The notes under the pieces were generated by a model that was not told where the DNA came from, ran no database searches, and saw only the letters and a list, made by a program, of their open reading frames with translations. From contig DAOVPZ010000082.1 of NCBI GenBank assembly GCA_030628975.1, positions 1 through 5,716 on the forward strand: 5,716 nucleotides of DNA, in the 5' to 3' direction. How positions within the stretch are numbered: the stretch's first letter is position 1; each line of letters starts with the position of its first letter. Shown piece after piece: positions 1 to 5,716 of the stretch. The stretch is from Candidatus Cloacimonadota bacterium (lineage in GTDB: Bacteria > Cloacimonadota > Cloacimonadia > JGIOTU-2). A program made the translations under genes and the position numbers.

Positions 1-493
1 CCTCCTGCCTATTATTGAAGGAACAAATGTGCCTACTAAATATGGAATGGTAGACACTACTCATGTTCTTTTTATAGCTTCAGGAGCCTTTCATGTTTCT
101 AAACCTTCTGACCTGATACCTGAACTGCAAGGAAGATTTCCAATTAGAGTAGAATTACAAAGTCTTACAAAAGAGGATTTTGCAAAAATTTTAATATTGC
201 CTAAAAATGCACTTATAAAACAATATACCGCTTTAATGAAAACTGAAGGTGTGGATGTAACTTTCACTAAAGGTGCAATCAAAGAGATTTCAAACTACGC
301 TGCAATGGCTAATAATAAAATGGAAGATATTGGAGCTCGAAGACTCCATACAATTATGACAATTCTTCTTGAAGAATATCTATTCAATCTTCCTGACCCA
401 GAATGCAATAAAGTAAAAGTTACTAAAGAGGATGTAAGTAAAATACTTGAAAAGATTATTACTGACGAGGATTTAACAAAATATATTCTTTAA
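1..493 (+). CDS. hslU: HslU, ATPase subunit of the HslUV (ClpYQ) protease, C-terminal part
   Basis: Partial gene; the 5' end lies outside the window and the frame is open from base 2 (163 residues visible). HslU is the AAA+ unfoldase that feeds substrates into the HslV peptidase in the cytoplasm. Visible family features are the TKYGMVDT segment, the sensor-1 strand LFIASGAF (about fragment residues 23-30), the arginine-finger region ELQGRFPIRVEL (41-52), and the sensor-2 motif IGARRLHTIM (about 110-119). The C-terminal tail DLTKYIL matches the conserved HslU tail (DLSRFIL in E. coli), which docks into HslV to activate it. The protein ends at the usual place with a TAA stop, so the gene looks intact at this end. 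HslV would be expected upstream, outside the window. The gap to the in-frame start region of the next gene is 73 bases with no clear terminator, so co-transcription with the trehalose gene is possible. Confidence 0.96.
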   Translation, partial: LLPIIEGTNVPTKYGMVDTTHVLFIASGAFHVSKPSDLIPELQGRFPIRVELQSLTKEDFAKILILPKNALIKQYTALMKTEGVDVTFTKGAIKEISNYAAMANNKMEDIGARRLHTIMTILLEEYLFNLPDPECNKVKVTKEDVSKILEKIITDEDLTKYIL

Positions 494-552
494 TTAAAAA
501 ATATTAGATAGAATTTAAAAAATCTTACAACAAATCATAAACATAAAGTAAA

Positions 553-558
553 AAGGGA
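553..558 (+). promoter_or_regulatory. Probable ribosome binding site of the trehalose synthase/phosphatase gene
   Basis: The purine run AAGGGA ends 8 bases before ATT 567 and 11 bases before ATA 570. It is the only Shine-Dalgarno-like sequence close upstream of the conserved N-terminus, and it is the main argument that translation starts here. TTG 633 also has purines upstream (aggaaagg, 621-628), but a start there would cut off conserved residues. The call is inference from spacing and protein conservation. Confidence 0.5.
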
Positions 559-566
559 ACAAAAAT

Positions 567-2771
567 ATTATAAAAAGATTAATAATCATTTCAAACAGGT
601 TACCAGTTAATATTGAAAAAAGGAAAGGAAATTTGTACTTTCGCCAAAGTATTGGGGGCTTAGCAACAGGTCTGGGTTCATTCTATAAATCTTATAATAG
701 TATATGGATGGGCTGGTGTGGACTACCATCTGAGAGACTGAATGTGGAGGAAAAGAAGGAGATAGAAGCAAAATTGATGAAAGATTTTGATAGCTATCCT
801 GTTTTTTTATCTAAAAGAGATATTGAGAGGTATTATCGTGGATTTTGTAATGAAACTATCTGGCCCCTTTTTCATTGTTTTACTCAATACGCAATTTATG
901 ATAAGAGGTTTTGGGAATCTTACAAATCTGTAAATAGACATTTTCGCGATGCAATCTTAAAAATCGCAACCCCAGATGATATTATCTGGATTCAAGACTA
1001 TCATCTTATGATTCTTCCTAAATTTATACGAGAGAAAATGCATAATGCAAGAGTAGGTTTTTTCCTTCATATACCCTTTCCTCCTTTTGAGATATTTCAT
1101 CTACTTCCATGGCGAAAGGAAATTTTAGAAAGCCTTTTGGATGCTGACTTGGTTGGATTTCATACATACGATTATGTCCATCATTTTCTTGAGAGTATTC
1201 ATCGTACTTTAGGGTATGACCACACTATTGGTCAGATAACTACTGAAGAGAGAATTGTGAAGGTCGATAGCTTTCCTATGGGAATTGATTATAGTCAATA
1301 TGCCAGTGCTGTAGATATTCCAGAAGTGAAGAAGAAGTCTAAAAAAATTCGTAAAAAAGTGGGTAACCGGAAAATAATTATATCTATTGATAGGTTGGAT
1401 TATACAAAAGGTATAATTCAACGACTGGAAGCGTTTGACTCCTTTCTTGAGAATAATCCAGAATATAAGGAGAAAGTCACTCTTATCCATGCATCAGCCC
1501 CTTCACGAACAAAAGTGGAGCACTATAAATTACTGAAAAAACAAGTAGATGAACTTGTTGGCAGAATTAACGGAAGGCATAGTACGATTGGATGGACACC
1601 AATCTGGTATCTCTACCGTTCCTTACCTTTTAATGATATAACTGCTCTATACAATGTAGCTGATGTGGCTCTTGTAACCCCTCTTAAAGATGGAATGAAT
1701 TTAATAGCTAAAGAGTTTATTGCAACTAAAACTAATGGAAAAGGTGTTTTAATTCTTAGTGAGATGGCAGGATCAGCAAGAGAGTTAGGAGAAGCAATTA
1801 TTGTAAATTCAAATGATAAAGAGGAGATTGTGAAATCTTTAAAACTAGCACTGGAGATGCCTGAGGAAGAACAAATAGAGAATAATCGGACAATGCAAAA
1901 GAGATTAGAAAGATACAATATTGAGCGATGGGCAAAAGATTTTATGGATGGGCTAGCGCAAATTAAAGAAACTCAACAACAACTTCGTGCCAGAAGACTT
2001 ACTGATAAGATGAAGGTAAAGTTAATTGCTGATTATTCTAAAAGTAATAATCGCCTTTTATTACTAGATTATGATGGAACTCTTGTTCCTTTTACAAAAA
2101 AACCTGAAAAAGGAAAACCAGATAATGAGCTTATAAAAACGCTTAAATCCCTTTGCCTTAATAAAAAAAATGAAGTAGTAATCATAAGTGGACGAGATAA
2201 GCAGACATTAGAGAAATGGTTTAGCAAGATAAGAATTGGATTAATTGCTGAACATGGCGCTTGGATCAAAGAAAAGGATAGAGATTGGGAAACTATTGAG
2301 CCTCTTGAAGACAACTGGAAAGAAAAAATACAGCCAATTCTTGAATATTATGTTGATAGAACTCCTCGAGCTTTTATTGAAGAGAAAGAATTCTCACTTG
2401 TATGGCATTATCGCCAAATTGATAATAAATTAGCTTTAGTAAGAAATATGGAACTAAAAGATGCTCTTCTGAGTCTTACTGCCAACCTTAATCTTGGTGT
2501 TTTAGAAGGAAATAAAATAATTGAAATCAAAAAAGTTGGAATAAACAAAGGACGAGCAGCATTGAAATGGATTTCTTCGAGTGATCCTTTGGAAAATAAA
2601 GATTGGAATTTCATCTTAGCAATCGGAGACGATGTTACTGATGAAGATGTTTTTAACATCCTTCCTAAATCAGCATATTCTATTAAGGTTGGGTTGACAC
2701 ACTCTCAAGCCAGGTTTAACATGGATTCTGTAAAGAGTGTAAGATTATTAATTAAAGAATTGGTAAATTAG
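567..2771 (+). CDS. otsAB: Bifunctional trehalose-6-phosphate synthase / trehalose-6-phosphate phosphatase (OtsA-OtsB fusion)
   Basis: Makes trehalose in the cytoplasm: the GT20 domain joins UDP-glucose and glucose-6-phosphate, and the HAD domain removes the phosphate. Numbering is from ATT 567 (734 codons). The synthase domain (about 3-475) has SNRLPV (R11, sugar-phosphate site), GGLATGL (30-36), W99, IQDYHLM (D144), LHIPFPP (H168), IDRLDYTKG (R276, K281) and LKDGMNLIAKE (D375, E383). These match the donor and acceptor residues known for OtsA. The phosphatase domain (about 490-734) has the nucleophile motif LDYDGT (D501, D503), IISGRD, and the metal motif GDDVTDED (D688, D689). Both domains appear catalytically complete, and the length fits bacterial fused enzymes. 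The frame is open from 552, after TAA 549-551, and no ATG, GTG, TTG or CTG occurs before TTG 633. The homologous start KRLIIISNRLPV is encoded from 573, so initiation at ATT 567 or ATA 570, or a base error, is implied. Default gene callers would choose 633. The stop TAG is supplied by the downstream repeat array. Confidence 0.93.
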   Translation: MIKRLIIISNRLPVNIEKRKGNLYFRQSIGGLATGLGSFYKSYNSIWMGWCGLPSERLNVEEKKEIEAKLMKDFDSYPVFLSKRDIERYYRGFCNETIWPLFHCFTQYAIYDKRFWESYKSVNRHFRDAILKIATPDDIIWIQDYHLMILPKFIREKMHNARVGFFLHIPFPPFEIFHLLPWRKEILESLLDADLVGFHTYDYVHHFLESIHRTLGYDHTIGQITTEERIVKVDSFPMGIDYSQYASAVDIPEVKKKSKKIRKKVGNRKIIISIDRLDYTKGIIQRLEAFDSFLENNPEYKEKVTLIHASAPSRTKVEHYKLLKKQVDELVGRINGRHSTIGWTPIWYLYRSLPFNDITALYNVADVALVTPLKDGMNLIAKEFIATKTNGKGVLILSEMAGSARELGEAIIVNSNDKEEIVKSLKLALEMPEEEQIENNRTMQKRLERYNIERWAKDFMDGLAQIKETQQQLRARRLTDKMKVKLIADYSKSNNRLLLLDYDGTLVPFTKKPEKGKPDNELIKTLKSLCLNKKNEVVIISGRDKQTLEKWFSKIRIGLIAEHGAWIKEKDRDWETIEPLEDNWKEKIQPILEYYVDRTPRAFIEEKEFSLVWHYRQIDNKLALVRNMELKDALLSLTANLNLGVLEGNKIIEIKKVGINKGRAALKWISSSDPLENKDWNFILAIGDDVTDEDVFNILPKSAYSIKVGLTHSQARFNMDSVKSVRLLIKELVN

Positions 2772-2901
2772 TAAATTGGTAAACTGGTGAATTGGTTTAC
2801 CCTATGGAATGCGAAGCTATTCCATTAGGGTAAATGGTTAAACTGATAAATTGGTAAACTAATTTACTAATTCACAAATTAACTAATTCACTAATTTAAT
2901 G
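2763..2901. repeat. Array of degenerate 8-bp units in two orientations around a hairpin
   Basis: Non-coding repeat element between the two trehalose genes, overlapping the last three codons of the first. The left arm has four consecutive 8-mers from 2763: GTAAATTA, GTAAATTG, GTAAACTG, GTGAATTG. A central hairpin follows (2796-2834). The right arm keeps strict 8-base phase from 2830: GTAAATGG, TTAAACTG, ATAAATTG, GTAAACTA. It then switches to the opposite orientation from 2862: ATTTACTA, ATTCACAA, ATTAACTA, ATTCACTA, ATTTA. The last set is the reverse complement of the left type (rotated), so the outer arms form an inverted repeat (exact 12 bp, 2766-2777 with 2861-2872). A 14-bp direct repeat TAAATTGGTAAACT occurs at 2772-2785 and 2847-2860. 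A period of 8 does not fit codons, so it is not a degenerate coding repeat. The type of element is unknown to me; a dispersed non-autonomous palindromic repeat is the likeliest reading. Confidence 0.8.
2796..2834. repeat. Strong imperfect hairpin at the centre of the 8-bp array
   Basis: The left arm TTTACCCTATGGAAT (2796-2810) pairs with the right arm ATTCCATTAGGGTAAA (2819-2834): 15 base pairs with a single extra T on the right. The tip GCGAAGCT can add a GC/GC mini-stem over a GAA triloop. No T-run follows on either side, so it is not a standard intrinsic terminator. In RNA it could still protect the upstream otsAB message from 3' exonucleases or lower read-through into treT. Those roles are inference. 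Confidence 0.8.
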
Positions 2902-2911
2902 AGGTGATATT

Positions 2912-4120
2912 ATGCGTAAATTAGAAGATTATATCGGAATTGTGGGAGATGAAGTTATTTCAAATATTTACATGAATGCAAAAAAATTATATGGAAAGCA
3001 TATACTACATATCAATTCCACTTATCAAGGTGGTGGTGTTTCAGAAATGCTTGTTTCACTCGTGCCATTAATGAATAACATTGGACTAGATGCAGGTTGG
3101 AGAATACTACACGGAAGTCCGGACTTTTTTATGATAACCAAAAAGTTCCACAACGGGCTTCAGGGTGCAAAGATAAATTTATCAGATTTAAAAAAAAGCT
3201 TATATACACAAACGAATGAGAATTTTTCCACTTTTACACACATAGATCACGATTGCGTGATAATTCACGACCCCCAACCTCTTCCTCTTATAAGATTTTA
3301 TAGGAAACAACAACCCTGGATTTGGAGATGCCATATTGATCTTTCTGATCCTCAAAATGATCTTTGGAATTTTCTTAAAAATTTTATGCTTAAATACGAT
3401 GTTATTATTTCTTCAAGTGAAAAATATAAAAAAGCTGATCTCCCGGTAGAACAAAGAATTATTTGTCCTGCAATTGACCCAGTTTCTTTAAAAAATAAGG
3501 ATCTTTCTGAAAAAGATATCTTAAAATTCATTAAAAAAGCACAAATCCCAACCGATAAACCTATAATCACTCAGGTCTCGCGAATGGATCCATGGAAGGA
3601 CCCCGAAGGCCTACTTGAAGTATTTAATCTTGTGAAAGAGAAAATAGATTGTAGATTAGTTTATTGTTACAATACCGCTCCAGATGATCCGGAGGGTATG
3701 ACAATATACTCAAGAGTACATCGAAAAGCAAAGAAACTGATAGAAAAAGGTGATGTAATATTTGTTGTTGGTAACAATGATGTTCTGGTAAATGCTGTAC
3801 AAAGATTCTCTACAGTTATTGTTCAAAAGTCCATAAGAGAAGGATTCTGTCTTGCAGTCACTGAAGCGCTCTGGAAAAAGAAACCTGTTGTTGCATCTAA
3901 TGTTGGTGGAATACCTGCTCAAATAAAAGATGGAGAAAATGGCTTTTTACTTGAGCACACGGACACAAAAGGATTTGCAGATAAAATTATTAGAATTTTG
4001 CAAAACCCAAAATTGAGCACAGAACTTGGAGAAAAAGGCAAAGAATTCGTAAGGAAAAAATTTCTTATCACAAGACTTTTGTCAGATTATTTAGACTTGA
4101 TGAATGATGTATTAAACTGA
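2912..4120 (+). CDS. treT: Trehalose glycosyltransferring synthase (TreT-like, GT4 family)
   Basis: 402 residues, close to archaeal and bacterial TreT (about 410). TreT reversibly joins NDP-glucose (ADP- or UDP-glucose) and glucose to give trehalose in one step in the cytoplasm. It is a GT-B fold retaining enzyme. Features in order: LEDYIGIVGDE at the N-terminus; HINSTYQGGGVSEML (33-47) with the glycine loop of the first Rossmann domain; VIIHDPQPLPL (116-126); WIWRCHIDLS (136-145); QVSRMDPWKDP (221-231), the donor-phosphate-binding Arg/Lys region; and SIREGFCLAVTEALW (307-321), the GT4 E-x7-E motif with E310 and E318. The family motif is usually EGFGLTVTE, so C313 replaces a common Gly. The order and spacing of motifs fit TreT better than sucrose synthase or generic GT4 enzymes; trehalose phosphorylase-type GT4 enzymes remain an alternative. 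The ATG has a good ribosome site, GAGGTGAT at 2901-2908. The gene follows otsAB on the same strand, with only the repeat element between them. Confidence 0.9.
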   Translation: MRKLEDYIGIVGDEVISNIYMNAKKLYGKHILHINSTYQGGGVSEMLVSLVPLMNNIGLDAGWRILHGSPDFFMITKKFHNGLQGAKINLSDLKKSLYTQTNENFSTFTHIDHDCVIIHDPQPLPLIRFYRKQQPWIWRCHIDLSDPQNDLWNFLKNFMLKYDVIISSSEKYKKADLPVEQRIICPAIDPVSLKNKDLSEKDILKFIKKAQIPTDKPIITQVSRMDPWKDPEGLLEVFNLVKEKIDCRLVYCYNTAPDDPEGMTIYSRVHRKAKKLIEKGDVIFVVGNNDVLVNAVQRFSTVIVQKSIREGFCLAVTEALWKKKPVVASNVGGIPAQIKDGENGFLLEHTDTKGFADKIIRILQNPKLSTELGEKGKEFVRKKFLITRLLSDYLDLMNDVLN

Positions 4121-4182
4121 TTTTTACTTATAAACAAAAAAGGTTTTTTCAATCAGCTTGGTTTGTTACCATACAAATCACA

Positions 4183-4240
4183 TTCTATGTAATATTTTTT
4201 TAAGGATCGCTTTTTAGGGAATATTATAATTAACATAGAA
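4183..4240. repeat. Bulged inverted repeat downstream of treT
   Basis: TTCTATGT plus AATATT (4183-4196) is complementary to AATATT (4220-4225) plus ACATAGAA (4233-4240). This gives 14 pairs, with seven unpaired bases on the right (4226-4232) and a 23-base loop. The loop begins with a T-run (4197-4201). It is AT-rich and weak as a terminator. It shares the CTATG/CATAG core with the next inverted repeat. Confidence 0.5.
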
Positions 4241-4255
4241 AGATTGTCTTATAAT
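4225..4255 (+). promoter_or_regulatory. Possible promoter for the beta-barrel gene
   Basis: A perfect -10 hexamer TATAAT lies at 4250-4255. The best -35-like sequences are TTAACA at 4230-4235 (14-base spacer, short) and TTATAA at 4224-4229 (20-base spacer, long). Such hexamers are common by chance in DNA this AT-rich, so this is only a candidate. If used, the leader of the barrel gene would be about 140 bases and would include the hairpin at 4259-4298. Confidence 0.22.
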
Positions 4256-4258
4256 AAA

Positions 4259-4298
4259 AAATTTGCAAAAACTATGAGATGTTTTCCATAGCAAATTT
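4259..4298. repeat. Second bulged inverted repeat with CTATG/CATAG core
   Basis: AAATTTG (4259-4265) and CTATG (4272-4276) pair with CATAG CAAATTT (4287-4298). The loop is 10 bases, and six bases bulge out on the left only (4266-4271). The right arm is also part of a perfect 10-bp palindrome, GCAAATTTGC (4291-4300), which offers an alternative fold or a binding site for a dimeric regulator. Apart from the two inverted repeats, I see no gene in 4121-4400. Confidence 0.5.
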
Positions 4299-4400
4299 GC
4301 TGTGGTAATTTTGTAAAATATCCATATTATTAAAACAATATAAAAGATTGATTAATGGCAGGTTAAAGTAATCACAAATAAAATAAAAGTAGAAATTATA

Positions 4401-5111
4401 ATGAAACAAAAATTCAAATGGATAATTATTCTAATCATTATTTTAGTTTTATTTTCTACGAGTATAATCTATGGTAACAACCAGAATTCAACTAACTCAA
4501 TTCAAAAAGGAGCAAAAGCATTACAATTCCAGATTGGTAGGGATTTTACGCTTTCATCATTTCAGGGTGCTTTAATTTCTTATAAATGGCATTCTTCAGA
4601 TAAAACAGCTTGGAGAATAGGGCTAAATTTAGATGCTGAAAAACGAGAATGTTCTAGCGATGATACATATCAAGATACTTTGACTAGTGAACTTGATGAT
4701 AATAGAAAATCTTATGTAATTGGCATTACCACCCAATATGTCATTTATCCATATCCAGAAAAAAATATCTAATTCTACTATGGTATTGGTCCTATTGCAA
4801 ATTATAGCTATGCGAAAAGAAAATATGAACAAATAAATATTAACAAATCCAATGAGATTTCCTCAACAACGACATCGAAGTCAATCAAATGGTCTGTTGG
4901 AATATCATTAGTTGCTGGATTAGAGTGGTTTGTAAAAAAGAATATAAGTATTCATTCTGAATACGGTATTTCCTTGAAATACCAAAAAGTCAAAACAACT
5001 TCTCTCAAAGAATTTTCAGATAATTCCAATGAAATGAAAAGAAATGATTCATCAAAATGTTATTTTTTAAAACCAATGCTTGTTAAATTTGGTTTATCTG
5101 TGTATTTTTGA
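4401..5111 (+). pseudogene. Small outer-membrane beta-barrel-like protein, interrupted by an in-frame TAA
   Basis: Read through codon 124, this frame gives 236 codons with the plan of a small porin-like outer-membrane protein. An N-terminal signal peptide is present: K2, K4 and K6, a hydrophobic core at about 7-23, and likely cleavage after IYG (residue 25). Alternating amphipathic strands follow, such as ALQFQIGRDF, ALISYKWHS, AWRIGLNLDA, SYVIGITTQYVIY, FYYGIGPIANYSYAK, IKWSVGISLVAGLEWF and ISIHSEYGISLKYQK. The protein ends in LVKFGLSVYF, and the final Phe fits the barrel-assembly signal. A TAA at 4770-4772 falls just before FYYGIGP, a typical strand start, and the 112 codons after it stay in frame with no further stop to TGA 5109-5111. 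TAA is a true stop here, since hslU ends with one. The gene is therefore either recently inactivated or carries a base error. As it stands only a 123-residue secreted fragment would be made. There is no strong ribosome site before the ATG. I do not recognise a specific function. Confidence 0.7.
4770..4772 (+). other. In-frame nonsense codon splitting the beta-barrel gene
   Basis: A TAA sits between the segments PYPEKNI and FYYGIGPIANY, which read as one continuous protein. One base change could restore a sense codon (for example AAA, CAA, TCA or TTA). No length change is needed, which argues for a substitution rather than a frameshift. Confidence 0.75.
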
Positions 5112-5173
5112 TAAAAAAAGTTAATAGCAAAGTTAAAGTTCTATTGAATCAAAAAAACGAAAAGTTTCATTCA

Positions 5174-5179
5174 TATAAT
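5174..5179 (+). promoter_or_regulatory. Possible -10 element upstream of the radical SAM gene
   Basis: A TATAAT hexamer lies in the 138-base AT-rich gap between the barrel frame and the radical SAM gene. The nearest -35-like sequence, TTGAAT at 5144-5149, is 24 bases away, which is too far for a normal sigma-70 promoter. It is a weak candidate. Nothing else recognisable lies in this gap. Confidence 0.2.
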
Positions 5180-5249
5180 ACTATAAATAAGAAAAAAACA
5201 TTCCTATAAAAATTATCACAATCAAAAACTGGAAAAGAATGTATTAAAA

Positions 5250-5716
5250 ATGGATATATTAAAAAAAGTTTCTACTCCTTCCATTTTATTTCTATTAACC
5301 ATAATCATAGTTTTGATTGCTGTCTTGTTATGGCAAGGTGGCATAAAAAACTTAGGAATTAAGCCCAAAACATCAAATATGTATCAAGTTCAAGGAGAAG
5401 ATATGAATGAATCTGTGACCGGTGCAACACCAAAAGCTCTCCTCAGGGAAGCAATGTTTTACCAGAAGCTTGATGAGGACAAAAAAGTAAAGTGCCAACT
5501 CTGTTTCAGAGAATGTATTATTTCTGAAGGGAAAAGAGGTGTCTGTAGAAATAGAGAAAATCATGATGGGGTCTTATATAACATAGTCTATGCAAAGCCT
5601 TCTGCCGTTCATATAGACCCTGTAGAAAAAGAACCACAACTTCATATGCTTCCAGGTACAGATATTTTATGTCTGGGAACTGCAGGATGCAATTTCCAAT
5701 GTAAACATTGCCAGAA
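5250..5716 (+). CDS. AmmeMemoRadiSam-type radical SAM protein (PflA-related), N-terminal part, with membrane anchor
   Basis: The gene runs off the window; 155 residues are visible. It resembles the radical SAM proteins that accompany AMMECR1 and Memo domain proteins (often annotated as pyruvate formate-lyase activating enzyme homologues). Their substrate is not well established. The segment LREAMFYQKLDEDKKVKCQLC (about 65-85) starts the family homology. A first cysteine group, C82, C85, C89 and C99, follows as CxxCxxxC...GxC, then HIDPVEKEPQLHMLPGT (121-137). The radical SAM motif is GTAGCNFQCKHCQ, with C147, C151 and C154 as the CxxxCxxC ligands of the 4Fe-4S cluster that cleaves S-adenosylmethionine. 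Unusually, residues about 11-29 form a hydrophobic helix after K5-K6, with no Cys lipobox, followed by a polar linker of about 35 residues. Met52 (ATG 5403) has a much better ribosome site than ATG 5250, which has only GGAAAAG at 5231-5237, 12 bases away. Either start, or both, may be used. Confidence 0.85.
   Translation, partial: MDILKKVSTPSILFLLTIIIVLIAVLLWQGGIKNLGIKPKTSNMYQVQGEDMNESVTGATPKALLREAMFYQKLDEDKKVKCQLCFRECIISEGKRGVCRNRENHDGVLYNIVYAKPSAVHIDPVEKEPQLHMLPGTDILCLGTAGCNFQCKHCQ
5392..5397 (+). promoter_or_regulatory. Internal ribosome binding site before Met52 of the radical SAM gene
   Basis: AAGGAG lies five bases before the in-frame ATG 5403. This is close to the ideal Shine-Dalgarno sequence and spacing, and far stronger than anything before ATG 5250. 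Translation from here would give a soluble protein without the hydrophobic helix but with the complete conserved domain start. Confidence 0.5.

Noticed and set aside
633..635. TTG 633 as the true start of otsAB
   Set aside because: The 22 codons upstream encode the conserved first strand and SNR motif of trehalose-6-phosphate synthases. A start here would remove an active-site residue.
1209..2659. Minus-strand open frames inside otsAB (for example 1209-1490, 1613-1918, 2069-2314, 2408-2659)
   Set aside because: They lie opposite a clearly conserved gene, have biased low-complexity composition and match no family I recognise. They are antisense shadows.
2796..2840. Central hairpin as a standard intrinsic terminator of otsAB
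   Set aside because: The stem is strong, but no U-tract follows on either strand. The hairpin is part of the larger 8-bp repeat element.
2763..2901. CRISPR array
   Set aside because: Units are 8 bases long, contiguous and degenerate, with no spacers between them.
4128..4151. A-run followed by T-run (AAAAAAGGTTTTTT) just after treT, as an intrinsic terminator
   Set aside because: The stem would be only A-T pairs closed by a two-base loop, which cannot form a stable hairpin.
4770..4772. TAA recoded as a sense codon in this organism
   Set aside because: hslU ends with TAA exactly at its conserved C-terminal tail, so TAA works as a stop here.
5373..5564. Minus-strand open frame at the start of the radical SAM gene
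   Set aside because: It is antisense to conserved cysteine-motif coding sequence and has no recognisable features of its own.

Overview
This is an AT-rich (roughly two-thirds A+T by eye) bacterial chromosomal segment. All recognisable genes are on the + strand. A Gram-negative (diderm) host is suggested by a beta-barrel-like reading frame with a signal peptide and a C-terminal aromatic residue. HslU, a fused OtsA-OtsB enzyme, a TreT-type glycosyltransferase and an AmmeMemoRadiSam-type radical SAM protein together suggest an uncultured anaerobe or thermotolerant candidate-phylum bacterium. That placement is inference; nothing here fixes the phylum.

Layout: (1) 1-493, the C-terminal third of HslU, the ATPase of the HslUV protease. 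(2) 567-2771, a bifunctional trehalose-6-phosphate synthase/phosphatase. Its conserved N-terminus can only be read from an ATT or ATA codon; the first standard start codon, TTG 633, would remove part of the active site. (3) about 2763-2901, a compact repeat element of 8-bp units around a strong hairpin. It overlaps the 3' end of the trehalose gene and supplies its stop codon. (4) 2912-4120, a TreT-like trehalose synthase. (5) 4121-4400, a non-coding gap with two bulged inverted repeats that share a CTATG/CATAG core. (6) 4401-5111, a small outer-membrane beta-barrel-like gene interrupted by one in-frame TAA. (7) 5250 to the window end, the start of a radical SAM enzyme of the AmmeMemoRadiSam/PflA-related type. 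It has a predicted membrane anchor and a strong internal ribosome binding site that could give an anchorless form.

The functional theme is trehalose. Two unrelated biosynthetic routes lie next to each other: UDP-glucose plus glucose-6-phosphate via OtsAB, and NDP-glucose plus glucose via TreT. They follow a heat-shock-type protease gene, which fits a stress-protection neighbourhood. The barrel and radical SAM genes are probably separate transcription units. I found no rRNA, tRNA, CRISPR array or transposase gene. No complete new multi-gene system is evident. The best leads are the start-codon anomaly, the 8-bp repeat element and the membrane-anchored radical SAM protein.
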